Assembly: GCA_026261815.1 (NCBI GenBank)
Contig: JAMPIT010000484.1
Span: 7,476,501 to 7,540,500, forward strand
DNA: 64,000 nucleotides
Reading direction: 5' to 3'
Source: Monarcha castaneiventris obscurior
Lineage: Eukaryota; Chordata; Aves; Passeriformes; Monarchidae
The position numbers and the translations under genes are program-made. Below are positions 21,401-34,900 of the stretch, piece after piece; positions within the stretch are counted from its first letter, which is position 1; each line of letters opens with the position of its first letter. The notes beneath the pieces were generated by a model. The model did not search any database, was not told the DNA's origin, and saw only the letters and a list, made by a program, of their open reading frames with translations.

Positions 21401-24400
21401 GCACCATACTAAAATAAAATTAGTTTAAAAGGTGAGAACAATATCATCATCAGGTAGCTTTCTTGCAGGGTGGAAAATAGCTTTAATAACTTCATTGTTG
21501 GAACTAGTATAAAAATATAAAAGCTCTCCTCCCCCCCAATACAGCAGTGATTGTGTTAAAAGCAAGACCTCAGGGTCTAGAGGGCCCTTTTGGTGTTCCC
21601 AGCCTATGAAAAATGAGGGCTATGGCACACAGCTGAAAATCAGCAATGCAGAGTGTTGAAATCTCATTCAGAGGTGGGTGTATTTCAGAGTACAGAACCA
21701 AATGGGAAAATTCATTATATGGAAAGTTAATGCATCATGCTGCCTAGGAAGGATGCTGAGAGGTGGCGCAGGAAAATCAATAAAAATTGAACGGCAGGCA
21801 AAATGTGGAATAAGAGCTCTAAAAGGCAAAGAATCTAAAGTTAGTATTACCTTTTTGGGACATGCTTTTTGGACTTACTCAGGAGGAAATGACATAATGG
21901 GACTTTACCCTCTGTTTTGGGTACGGACCACTGTATGGTCTGAGGAAGAAAAGAGGGTGAGACATGATTCAAGCAGAAAATTTGGGCAGGGGTGGCTGTG
22001 TGTTTGGAAGACACCAGCCCTACTCAGGGCTGTTCAATGCTGAGGGCTGTCATTAAATGCCTGGCAATAACAAGTATCTGCTCAAAGCACCTGAAGTGGT
22101 GGGTTCTAGGCCATTTGTGAGAGAATAGACTTCCCTGATCTGGCTCAAGGTCTATGGGGATGCAGCTACCCCAAAACAATTTTGTTAACAAACTGGAAAC
22201 CACCAGGAGGGCATCAGACTGGGCAAGCATTTTGTACCATGTGTCTGTGACTTTGTGGCAATTTGAAAAATTGACTTCATCCTCTTGTGCACTTTTTTTT
22301 TACCCAGTTACATGCAGTGACAGGGGCATAAAACCAGAAAGAAATAAGGGCATAAAAATGGGGGTGTACTAGTATTCCTTATTTAAGAACTTCAGTGTAA
22401 TTTGAGCAACTTAATGTCATTTATATTAAATCACCATGTTATTTTTGCTTGTCATTTTGGAGCTTATTTCTATTTCTTTTTGTCCTACCTTTTATGTGAC
22501 AAAATTCCAGCTTAATGTCTTTTTTTGGCAGTTACATACTTTATCTTCGTGGTGGATACCAGCACAACAGGTTGTTTCAGAAACTATTGAAGCTGATGAA
22601 TCAAAGACCACTCATTGAGCTTCACTGGGGACTGGAAGGTGCTGAGCCCTCACTGATCAGACACCCATGGCTCAGGCTGGAGAAATGGGAGGAGAATTTT
22701 GACAAATAGAGAAAACTGTGTTGTGACATCTGACCAGGTTAGCTTGAATCAGTTATTCTTCCTAATACACACTGGTCAATAGTGCTTCTGAAGTCCATAT
22801 AGGATCTATAGCCTGAGAGTAAACAAGCCACCTGCATCCTTTTTATTTCAGAAAATAGGGGAGAAAAAAAGGTGCAAAGATTTACTTATGGCCTATTTCA
22901 CAGGCTGCAATCAATTTACAGGTCACTGGGAGACTTTCAGGCAAAGGCATAACATATGTCTGGCAGGCTCAAAGTAAGAGGCTATCTAGAAAATTGGATT
23001 TAAGTTATAAGGATGCTTGTTTAAAGCACTAAAATTCAGAAGGCAGAGCCTTTCCTAACCTAAGGTACTGAACCTTTAAGAGTTTTTATGATTCCACCCC
23101 AGTCCAATAATGATGTTTTTCAGCTTGAAGTCTAGTATTAAGCAGCACTAAGGACTTTCCGTGCTAGTTGCAAAGTGTGATAACTTTTCTAAATCTAGAT
23201 AAATAAAGTGTCACCTTTTATTCTGCATCACCATTTTTATACAGCGACATATATTACAGCTACAAGCCAACAGCCTCTTTTGGTCACAGTCACAGTATAT
23301 TCAGATTCATAAATGAAATTATATTTTATTTAAATGACATTGACATTAAATGGTATTTTGAATTAAAATGTTCATCTGATGATCAGACTCAGAGTTTGTC
23401 CAATAGTTCTGATACTGAGCCAATACCATTGAAGATAATGATTTGAACCTGTTAGGAGAATGAAGCAGTGTGGGGCTGATGGTCCCATCAGGCTGCATGT
23501 AATGAAGGCCTTGATTTATTGTTTTTCTATGGTTTTCTGGTCTTCTTGATGTGTGCTGATGAAACATGATAAGCACCTTGTTACAGAAAAATGCTCATTT
23601 ATGTAGAACATGAAGGACACCCCCATTCTATCCCTTTTGTGCACCCCATAGGAACTCCTTAGCAGAGAAAAAACAGCCAGGCTTTCCTTAAGAGATTGTA
23701 ATTTCCCTCTCATGCATTGGCTGAGAGAAGACTAGAGATCTCATTTTATCCTTCAATCAAGCTCATCAGCTCTCCCTTTGCTTTTCCTTCTCAGCAAAGA
23801 AACTGGAGAGGATCATAGCCTCCCCTCTCATGGAAGCAACCTGCAGCATCTCAGAACTCTAGACTGACTGACAGGGTAGGAGACTCTGGGGGTCTGTGTG
23901 ATGCATGGCTGAGAAGCCACTGTTTCTCTATTATGATGTGAAAATATTTTTAAAGATTCTGTACTAGATTTATTATTTGGGTTTTATTTGGAAGTTCCCA
24001 CTGTTGCCTCAGTGTCTCATTCCCTGCCTGAGCAGTCAGTCTGCTACTCTCATCTTGCACACAGGGCATCATTTTAGAACAGAAACCCCACCAAAACAGC
24101 TGATGGGGGGCTTCCACCAATAACGCCTTCTCCCAAGACAAAACACACATACCTTCTGCCTTCCTTCTGACGTTGACCCAAAAACTCTCTCCCTTTCAGC
24201 AACTTCTTAGACAAAGGAACAAAGCATTTGTGATTAGATCTAGTGCAAGTATATCCTGTGATATGGGACACAGGACCAACAGGGTTTGAATTGGGGAGTG
24301 ACAGAAATGATGAGCTGTGAAGAAAGCACAGCTCACAGACATAGGGACAGGGAAATGTGAAATATTGGAAATGGCTACCATAAGAAACATGGAACTGAAA

Positions 24401-27260
24401 TGCAGAATCTTTTCAAAATTCAAAACCACAGCATAAAACACGAATGAAGCAGGTTGTTGACTCCTAAACCAGGATTTCAAGACATAAGGAAGATAACAAC
24501 TTTAGAAAAGAAAAGCAAGCCCAGTGACTGTCAGATAAATTGAACACAGTGTCAGGAAAGATTACTTTGTGAAGTGTTGCTTCTTAAAGTATTACAAAGT
24601 CAGACATCAAAAGCATTGACTGGCAGCACAGGGGAACAGAAAACACCAGTGATCAATAAGGTGGCTGCCAGCAGATGGGGGTGATGTGTTAGTGCAGGAA
24701 GCACTTTGTAGCGCTTCAAGTGGCTAGGTAATAGGACTGGGACCAAGCCATTGATCAAAATGATTTTTATATTATAAAAGGTCTTTAAAATACACCTTCT
24801 GGCATTTGAATCCATTTAATAAAAATGCTGCTATTGTTTGTGCCTGCATAGGATGACTGTTAGCAGCCTCTGGAAGCTATTTATTACAGAAGTTGGGATC
24901 TCCTGATAGAACCAATTAATTCAGGCATATTGTTAGTAGTGGGAAGTGCTGGTAAATCATATCTCCATGTTGCCAAAGTATTAATGAATGACTTACTGCA
25001 TCTTTCCACTTGATACAGGTCTCAGCCAGGCCTCTTCCCTGTGCATTCCCAAGTATGGAATCCAAGTACTTTCTCCAAGGCTTTGCTTTTTCTCTTGTCC
25101 TCCACTCCTGCCAGTGTTGCTCACCAGGAAGTCTCAGGAGAAGCAAGAGCCTCCTGGAGCAAATGCTGCATGACCTTGGCAGTGCAGGGAGCTCTGCCTC
25201 GTTTGTTGTCTGTGTAATGACCACCTGGCTGGGAGCACCTGGGGCTCACCTCACAGCTGCTACTGTCTAGTGGAAATGCTGGTTTTTTCATTTAAGGAGC
25301 TGCCTTGGGGTGTCCTGATTTCTGTAGCTGTTACAGAGCTGTTTTTCTTGTTCCATTGCTGCCCCAGGTCATGTTCCCACTACCTGACCCCTACATTCCT
25401 TGTGGCTAGTCAAACTATGGTTTTTGTCATATCTGTCAAAGATGTAGGAAGAGTTATACCCTTTCTTCAGGAGCGGTGATTTAAGTACCAGGAGACAAGC
25501 CCCATAGCTTCTCTGCTCCTGCCTCTTCCAGGCCCTCTCTCTACATCATTTCCCTAGGCAATGTCCCAGTTCACCCTGTCTTTGCTCAGAGGATTTCCAG
25601 CTCACTGACCATTCCTGGTGCTTTCCTTCTGCCTGTCTTTAGTGCAGTTACATTTTTTTGCCTGTGCGGTTCTCCCTTCCCAAAATGAGACGGTTTTAAC
25701 CCTGCTGTGAGCAGACTAGTAGGTGTCCTTACCTGGTCCCAGTGTAGACCTGCCAGACCTGCAAGTATCTACTTTGCAGCAGGGGGGATTGGCTCATGTT
25801 CAGCTTGCCATCCACTCCATCCTTCAGGCACTTCCAAGACAAGCAGGATTTACACAACTCTTTTCCCATATTGTTGCTGTGAAGTGTTGGGTACCCACCT
25901 ACCTGTGTATGCAGGGGCTGCCATCTTCTCCATGGATGTGAAGCAGCCAAGCTGGGCAGAGGAACTTTTGCCTGGGTGCCTGCTTCTGGCCTGGAAAAGT
26001 TATAGAGGGCACCAGAGGCGCTGGAGCATCCCCCAGAGCAGGTGTGGCAGGCTGAGAAGCAGCTCCCTACTGCTTATCCATGAGGCAGCAGGACCTGCTG
26101 GTGGGATGGTGTCGAGCTGCTACTGGGGTGCAACATGAGGGAGCACCCTGGAGCAGGGGCTGGAGGCAGCATGCTGCTACAAGGTGGGGTGCTTGGCAAG
26201 GGTCATCAGGCTGTTGTGCGGTGTCCCACTGATCACAGTCCACATCCAGTGTTCCAGGATCCCTCTTCCTCCCAGTCAGCCAGAACACAGACCTTACAGA
26301 TGAGAATACAGCAACACAAAATGCAGCAGATGTAGTGTATTGATTTGAACCAGCAATTTTACATCAACAAACTGTTTGAGTTATTGATGTTTTTGTCCCT
26401 GCGCAGGTGCTGCTCCGGAGGCTGAGTGCTGCCGTGTTGCTGAAGGGTCTGCCAGCCTGGGCAGCCTCTGTGCCAGCAGCAGATTGCAACAGGAATCTGT
26501 CCACAAGCCTGAGCAGTTTCCCCCCAAGAAAAACAAAATGGTAACACAGCCCTGAGCACAGAACCAGAACGGGAGGTGGTGTGTGGAGCTGCTGAGGTTT
26601 TGTTGCAAAACACCAACAGCATCGATGGCATCATGTGTGCCCACCTCAGTGACACCTTCTGGCTAGAGCAGCAAGGACGTGTGACTACTAATGCACTCCA
26701 TGGGGAATTATTGGCTGCCTTGACTCTAGGATTTGGAACATCTGTATTCCCCCAGTCTGTCTGAGATGGGAATGAGTACTTCTGCTTTTCCTGACACAGT
26801 GCTGGGGTTAGTGAGCAATGCCATTTATCACAGTAAATCGGGTGGTGGTGGGTTGGTGGAAGCCCCTGCTCCTCCAGGCTGGTGAGCCAGAACTAGAATG
26901 AAGGAAGGGCATGTCAAAGGATCCTGGCAAAGAAAGCTCAGGATCTGAGGTCCTGTTCAGAATGGAGACAGTCCCCCTTCCAAAAGGGGTTTTGATGGGT
27001 CACAACTGACTGGGGAGGAGCACTGGTGGAGAGGGACAGGGTTATTTACTGCCAGCTCCCTAAAAGTTGGAGACAATTAAGAAGGGAACAGTGAACTCCA
27101 CGGTCCCTGACAGTTCCCAGCTGAGTACTGCTTGCAAATTTGAGAACTAATTAAGGCAGGCTTTGGATCTCTTCATTCTTCTTGCATGCCTGGGACAACG
27201 AAATACTGACTCCTGCATCTGTTCCTTATGTGTACCTGATGCAAATAAGGAAGAAGTCTG
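18403..27260. other. Intergenic DNA downstream of PTPRG
   Basis: No convincing gene. GC-richer patches occur at 25000-26300 and 26400-26960, but open frames there are short, overlap on both strands and lack splice-site support. Near 19826-19850 there is a short imperfect tandem of CATTGATAACCA. Otherwise I saw nothing I can name. Confidence 0.4.
21024..21047. repeat. AT dinucleotide microsatellite
   Basis: An alternating AT run interrupted by one GT. Confidence 0.85.
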
Positions 27261-27281
27261 TAAATACATCAAAAACCATAC

Positions 27282-27287
27282 TTTATT
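27282..27287 (-). terminator. Likely distal polyadenylation signal of PTPRG
   Basis: AATAAA on the minus strand within ATAAAATAAAG, followed downstream by T-rich sequence. It is the last of several such hexamers after the PTPRG stop codon. Confidence 0.4.
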
Positions 27288-28852
27288 TTATGTATAGCAA
27301 TACAATTTACATATTAAATAACACTATAATAGAATGATTTGATATAGTTTAACATAACAAAAAGGTTCTTCAAGTTACAAAAAAACCCCAAACAAAAACC
27401 AAAAATGAACAAAAAGTCTCCCTCAAAATACTCCCTCCCACCCTTTCCCCAAACCAAACACCACATTTTTATTTTTGTTCTGAATGGATCAATGAGACAA
27501 ACGTATCCAGTGACTGGCTAAGTCTAATTCCTATTGCACACACTGACAATGGAATAAAAAAAAAAAACAACCCAACTTTCACAATCACTGCCCCAAAGAA
27601 ATGACATGTGTGGAAATCTTTTCTGGAGCGTGATGATGGTGTCTCACTACCTTGAAACACAGAAGGTTTGTATTCACATAGCCACCACAGAACTAGGAAG
27701 GAGGTGAAACTAGAAAAAAATTAGCTTTATATGAAAATATAAAATTCTATGATTATATACCATAGATACAAAGTTCCCAGAAGATGCTTATCCAAGCAAC
27801 AAAATATTTACAGTTTTAATGACTTTGCTATTTTAAAAATGAAGGAAAAGAAAATAGGAGTACACATGAATGCTTCGGTCTTTAGACACAATGGCTGCTT
27901 GCTAGTCTCAAGTGTTCTAACAAAACAAAAAAAGTCACTACCCCAAATGTTGGAGAGTTGTGACATTGTATAAAATCGACTATCTCCTCTTTTGGAGACG
28001 TTTATTCTTAAAACTCAAGACATTTTTCTTGAAATTAATTATCCTCTGTAGAAAATGCTTCCCTTTGCAAATAGTTAACAAAAACACTAAAAACAGTTTA
28101 ACAGCTAAGACAAAGTAGAGGCCAAATCTCTTTATTACAGTTCCTCTCTTTCCTTATTTTTGCATTCCTTCTCCTTTGATAAGTAAAGCCAATGTAGTTC
28201 ACATTGTTAGAATGGCAACAAAGAGAAGAAGAGCAAAGGGGTAACAGCAAATTACATTTGAAAAAAAAAAAGACAAAAAGAAGAAAAGCAATGCAGTAGA
28301 GTAATAGGCATTTTCCCTTCATGTAAAAACTCAGTGGAACCATTTGAACATAAACTTTGGAATATAAGATCTGATGTCAAAAGACATGAATTTGAGAAAG
28401 ACTGTGAAATCTTCAAGACAACTAGATTTTTTTTTTTAAATTAAGTTGGTTTTGTTTTGCTGAGAATTAGTAGCACATATCTTTGGTAGAATAGATATCT
28501 GTATTTTTAAGCTTTTAAATAAAATACATCAGCTTTAAAAAAGATTAATGAGAAGGCAGTTGTGCTGTATCATAAAGATTCTTCTCCTAATGTTCCAATG
28601 TATCAGTCTGTGTTCAAGCAATCCAAGCAATCAGAAACCGGAAAAGCAACAGAAATTTTGCAGATCCTGTAAATGAGTCCACTAATCTAGAAAAGACCCA
28701 CAGTACAGAAACAGTCACTTACAAGAAGAAGTTTAAGGGGTTTGGATTTTTCTTTTTCCCTGTTTCTAAATTAGCATTTGGATACAGACACTGAAATACT
28801 GAAGACAAATGCTGTTTAAAATAAATGTTCTTTAGACATTGATCCTGCAGAA

Positions 28853-28898
28853 GATTTGGTGCTTACCCTGCACACGACTTGGTGCTTACCCTGCACAC
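28853..28898. repeat. 23-bp tandem duplication in the putative 3' UTR
   Basis: Two adjacent copies of GAYTTGGTGCTTACCCTGCACAC (split GAYTTGGTGC / TTACCCTGCACAC), 28853-28875 and 28876-28898, differing at one base. Confidence 0.9.
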
Positions 28899-31787
28899 CT
28901 GAGGGGTCCCACCAGCTCCCCCAGACCTTCCTACCAAAGCCAAGGTCACATACAGGAGTGTTTGGAGGATGGGGTATTCTCAGCCTGCCATCATTAAGAT
29001 GACATAGATTTCCAAGCATTCCCACTTGGAAAGTTTGGCTGCTCTTACGGGCTCAAGACACCGTTCACATCTTTCACACGGTCTGCGGGTGCAGGACACA
29101 TGCAAGACATGGAGAAATGGTATTTTCTAAAGGTAGACACACACGTGCTTCAGGCCTTCTGTTCCTTATTTCTCAGGGCTGGTGCTGAGGACCACACTCT
29201 GCAAGTGATACAGGAATTCTCAGGTTCTCTTAATTTGCAGACCTGCACATTGCTTGGGAACCTTTGATGCTCGAAAGACATCCTGACTGAATGCCAGGAG
29301 CTGGGTACAGCGAGGGGTACAATGGGGTGCTAAAAGCAAGGTGGTCATTTGCAGAGCAGGACTTTGGCCAGACACTTGTAGGAGCACCAGGAGAGCTCAT
29401 CAGTGCCCATCTCTGAGCAGACATTGCTCCTTCTGCCACTCACTAAGTCCAACAAATCCTACCCTCTTAATGCCTGCAGTAATCTTTGTGTCACTTAGTT
29501 GTCAGGGTTTGAATTCCTAACTTCTCCCTACACCTCCCCAGGAATTTAAATACTTTTAGGTTGAACTGATCCAACTCATGAGTCCCCTTGTGCTACCAGC
29601 TGGCATTGGCTGGGGCCAGGCTCATGACTGGGGGCACAGGGGGGGCTCAGCAGCCTCTGAGGCTGATACAGGCTGGCCAGAAAACCACTTAACAAAACCT
29701 TCCAGCCTTTCAGGGAGCAGCACTTGAAAACTTACTTAAACCATTCTATTACTGGGGTGTAGTGACTGGAAGGGCAGTCCTAACTCCTACTGACTCCCAC
29801 CTCCATGCAGTGCAAAGGGCAAGCAAACTACAATCTTTTGAAACATTCTGCACATTTTATTTGGACTAGCTGTTGCTGGACACGGGATTTCCTTACTGAA
29901 AGCATGGGCTTCTTATATTGTTTGGCATTAGCAATTATTTGGATTGCTTGTATGGAGGGATTCAACAAACTGAGAAGGTGACTGTGTAAAAGGTTGCTGA
30001 TGAATCCTTGAATACCTTGAATCTTTCATAGCTCCTCCGCTGTCAGGGAGGCCATATCAGTTTGCACCTTGAGAGGTTCTGAACCAAAATACCTACTCTC
30101 AATATCCTTTTAAGCAGTTTGCATTCATCTTCCTTCTCAGTGAAAATACACAGAACCCTGCCAAATGTCTGTATTTTAGCAAGACTGGACTGGCAGAAAT
30201 TAATAGGTTTATATTTAAATGAAAAAAGTATGCTGTAATATTTTGACAAGTCCTGAAAAATTACAATGCATGTTTTCTGCAGTTTAGAAGTGAAGAAACT
30301 AATGCCACATATAAGGGATAGTGCCTTTATCTGTACACCAAGGATTAGGATGGCTGAAATCACGTATTTCCTTTTCCAGGCAGAGTCAATAACCCCTTCC
30401 TACTCAGTCAAGCTATGAAGGGCACAATTAATTTAATTTTCAGGAGAATTAAGCATATGCTTACTTCTTTTGTTAAACAGGGATTGACCTTGTTGAATTG
30501 CAACCAAATACAAAGGAAGAGGGAGCCAGTGAGGATGTAAACTTGAATGCTCCAAACAATTATTATTTACATAATCTGGGGAAAACCATTTTATTGGGAG
30601 GGAAAACACAATAAGCTAGGTTTGTGCTAAAGAATTAGTCTGGCAAAAAAAAAAGAGGGAGAATGTAACTTTATAGGTAGTTTTTTTATTAGTTCGCTTC
30701 ACCAGTAAATATGGATCAGTACTTTATGTTTTAGCACTAAAGTATGAAAATTACACACCTGTAAAAATGGCATCTAACAGTTATGAAATTAAGAAACGCC
30801 TGTCATCATGTAACATACCATTAGGTGTGAAGTCATATTCAAGAAATAGTAAGGAAATTAGATGTGTTTAAAATATTGAATAGCTTAGTAATGTAAAATA
30901 TTGCTACCTTCAATATATCTGAAAACAGGTCTGATTTTGGGTTGTAGTACATTTCTGACTATATTGGCTCCAATGAAAATAAAACCAAAATATTTTCCCA
31001 CTGCAGGGCTGGTTAAAAACCAAAATCAACATTTTCCTGAATACATGGGGAAACTCTTAAATTGCAAATTGAAAACTTATCACCGAGTCCCACATATGAA
31101 TTGCATCTAATTTATAATTATATTGTACGTAATTTATATATTCCATGTGAAGCAAGTCTCAGGCCTGTAAGTGTACAACATAGCAATTTGAAACAATACA
31201 GAAATAATTGTTTCAGCTCCACAAGGCTGTTGCACCTTCACTATAGCTAATAATCACCTGCCACATTTTGTCAAGAAAGGATGAACACTGCTCATCCACT
31301 CCACTGGAATGCAGAACACCGTTACCAAAACTGTGACGTGATCATTAAATAATAAATATGGTATGAAGGGGTACAGTATCTGTTGTAGAAAGAATCCACC
31401 TGGCCTAGCATCCAAGATTTAAGATTTGAGGGTCACTGTAGTTAGCAAAACTTCACTGCATTTAAACAAAACAGAAAAAGCACATGTTTGTTGTCATGGA
31501 ATGTCACATCAGGGTTTGTCTTATATTAGGATATTATAGGCAGTAACACTGATCATATAGTGCAAACTAGATAAAATTGCGTTTCACTGTGTGAAATAAA
31601 CAGAGGTGCAAATGCTCAGTAGGATACCATTAAGACATAAAATGGCAAAAAATAAATATCAAAACTTTTATCAGTGTAAAAAAGTAATTGGGTTATTGTA
31701 TAACCTAGAGTCTGGCAAAAAAGGCCTCAAAAAAGTTCACTCAGTCTTCAGAAGTTCTACAAATTAAGTGCCTTTTCAGGTTTCCAA

Positions 31788-31934
31788 TTAGACAAGAGAC
31801 TCCATGCTTTCTGCGGGATCAGATTCGTCACTGGCCATCACAGCACCATTTTTGTCCAGTGTCATGGGACCATTTCCATTTTCCTTAGTGCTGACCAGGC
31901 TTAGCATTGCCTTATAAAGAAACTGGTACTGTTC
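31788..31934 (-). CDS. PTPRG: PTPRG last coding exon and stop
   Basis: 147 bases: 48 codons then TAA (31790-31788). It encodes [20 protein letters not shown], a variable tail, and [13 protein letters not shown]. The final SLV fits a class I PDZ ligand; the related PTPRZ1 also ends SLV and is reported to bind PSD-95-family PDZ domains. Confidence 0.97.
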   Translation of the reverse strand, partial: EQYQFLYKAMLSLVSTKENGNGPMTLDKNGAVMASDESDPAESMESLV

Positions 31935-34900
31935 CTGGAAAAGAAAGAACAACTTACTTCAATCCTTTAAGTGTACATAAATGAGTGGCACTTAAATTTG
32001 GCATTTCCAGGGAAGGTCATAGGTATTCATTACCAGAAGCATACACATAGCAAAGAAATAGACTTAGAACAATTACCTCTGTTCATCCAGTTTAACGTTG
32101 TCAACCCAAACTCCACTTTTGGGTAGATTATAGTATTTCTGATATACTATTAAACACTACAGGACTGCAGGACAAAACCTGAGGCCACAGCTCAGCCCCA
32201 GGTCACTCCCTGGGTGGCAGAACCTTGTACCACGCACACTGAGGCAAGGGGGTTGCTCTTGCTGGACACTCAGTGAAGAGCCTCATCTCCCTGCAGCTCC
32301 ACCTGCCCTGAGCATCCCTTCAGAACACAACGTGCCAGGTTTAAAGAGCACAGCTTAGCTCACGGGGCTGCAGGCAGACGGTGACGAGCTGAAAGGTCCT
32401 TCTCTGCTAGGACTGCCTGTATGGTGCTCCCCTCCAAGTACAAGAAATAAGTTTAAGTGCAAATCAGAGACTTACAGTGTGGCTTTGAGGTTAATAAAAA
32501 ATGACAGCTACACAAAAGAAAGTTCAAATGCAAATTCTGCAGATGCAAAAATCTGCAGATGCTGTAGGGCTTGATAACATACACAATGCATGTTTTAGTT
32601 CATGCTTTTGGTCCCAGATGAAATCCTTGGAAACGGTCTATTTATATTCCATTTAAAGACTTACAATGTCTGTAAATACTCCAGGCCGCATAAGATTTAT
32701 CATCTTTGCCACCTGGAAAACATCGACAGCATTTTCATTCTCCAGCTGCTGAGACAGAGTGGTAAGGGCACATAGAGTTCCCGCTGACACAGCTCCATAC
32801 CTGGAAAACCACACCAAAAGGAGGAGTTACTCAGAAACACACCTGGGCAGTGACACAGGGTCATGAAAATGTTGTTATAGTCTTATTCAATTACTGTAGT
32901 TCATCTTTTTATCTCCTCAATGCTTGTTTTATAGTGGCTAATATTTTGTCATTTTAATTTATAGAAGAAATGTGATGGTACACCAGTCATCTCAGGTTAT
33001 CTGCACTATTCAACACAAGGAACTGTAGCAGCAGCAGAACGCGAGCCATTTCAAAATACCCAGCCTGGAGACAGCAACACTGAAACCACTTCTCCCACAC
33101 CACATAGGCTGAGAGCATCTACATTACAGTATTTTAAATTCATTAGTGGGAGCTCAAGCAAAACATGAACGATTAGAAAGAAATGAGACTTTGCCTCTTC
33201 CTCCACATCTGAGAATTGCAGAAAACTAAAATGGCTGTGTGGTGCTCACAAGTAAATGGGGCACATCTCAAAGTCTTCCCTGGGTCCAATTCATCAGTGA
33301 AGGCAACATGCCTGAGCCAGGCACACAGGAAACATTACAGATTTTGAAGAGTTGAGCTGTGTTGTCATGTAATAAAAACTCAAGCAGCAGTTATTAATCA
33401 GGAGTGCGACTCAGTCCTTGAGATATCCTTGAGATACTGGTCAGGTAGAAAGCTCACTGCAGTAAGCCTGGGGGTGTGCTTGAGCCGTAGGTGCAGGCGT
33501 GAGGCACAGCATGGAGGATCCTACACAATGGCTTCTGAGGAGCCTCCACTCTCCTGGTACTCAGGAGACTGAAATTTTGTCCTGGCTGTGCTATGGGTCT
33601 GCTCTGTGACTTTGAGAAAGTGTGTGTCTAAATGTTCCCACTGGTAAATGCGGTCATCAGTGCTGACCTGCTCTCTAAGCCATTTGGAGAGCTTCATGTG
33701 AAAACTGAAATAATCAGCAAGTGCTGCAATACCATCTTGTATTGCAAGATTACCACTAGGATTTGTACAGCATCCCTGTGGAAATCAAGACACATGCTGA
33801 CTTAATTTTGTATGATTTTTGCAAACTCAAACTCAGTTTCCCTAGAAATGGGAAACAGAACTCAGATCACAATAGATGTGCTCTACTAGATGTAAAGTTT
33901 ACAGAAGAAGCAGCAGCACCATACAGATGGCTGTGATTGATCATCTACAGGGACAGTGGACCATGTGCCCAGTGCATGTACCTGACAGGACACAACTGAG
34001 TTCTTCTGAGGGTGTAATGGAATAATTTTCACTTGGGCTGGTAATTTCCAGTTCCCAACAATCTGAAGACTTTTCTTTCAGGAAATTTTCCAGCAGATCT
34101 TTATCTAGTTGCCTACACATGGGCAGTTATATTTAAAAATCTTGACAACTGTCTCAAATTGGAATTTCCGAACTTTTTAAAATGTTATCAAGTTCATCCC
34201 ACCATGTACTTCCTAAATACCACATGAATCTAGTCATCTGCAAATTCATATATTTGGAATTAATCTGTAGTTGCAATTATTAGTGGATTATGTGATATAG
34301 TTGTTGCGTGTAGCAAAGGGAAATTTTCATTTTCAGCTACATTTGCTTAGATTCCAATGAAAAGCAGAATCCACATTTTGTATTAGGCACAAAAATAAAA
34401 TAATGGAATATGACAAATAAACCAAAAAAGCAATGTACAGAAAAAATGATTCAGCATTGCGATTTTGATTTTTTTTTTTTCCATCTAGCAATGAAATGCC
34501 CAAATCAATAATGTTTCTAATTTTGTAAAACATAATCTTAAATACTGCAGGAGTAGCAAAACCTCACTTCAGACTACCCAAAGCATGAATATTAAAACCA
34601 GCCTGGAATTAATCAGTGCTGGTGAAAGGCAACAGAGCTTAAACTCTGCATAAGCAAGACAGAAGGAGGTGGTGAGAGAAAAACTACTTGCTTCAGCCCA
34701 AGACACCATTTACAGGAGTCAGTTGGGAAAAACCTGTTGCAGCAGTGACACATGGATGTGCAGGGAAAGCTCCAGCAGCACCGGTGGACACCAGTGTCCT
34801 CCTGGGACACCAGCACAGTGCCTGCCCTGGTCACTGACACACCAGAGCGTGGTAGTGAGGCTTTTGCAAAGATTCCCAAGACCTTCCCACTGATTCTGTT

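Larger units (their letters stand above)
27262..31787 (-). other. PTPRG: Candidate 3' UTR of PTPRG
   Basis: After the TAA at 31790-31788 no further coding exon follows. Reverse-strand AATAAA hexamers occur at 30595-30590, 29862-29857, 28136-28131, 27473-27468 and 27287-27282, so several alternative ends are possible. I take the last, ACATAAAATAAAGTATGG, as the probable distal site with cleavage near 27262-27270. Two TGTAAATA (Pumilio-type) motifs lie on the transcript strand at 30571-30564 and 27812-27805. The true 3' end cannot be fixed without transcript data; shorter UTRs are equally possible. Confidence 0.45.

Noticed and set aside
25707..26138. 143-residue plus-strand frame in a GC-richer intergenic patch
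   Set aside because: Frames of similar size occur on both strands here, composition is low-information, and no domain or splice structure was found.
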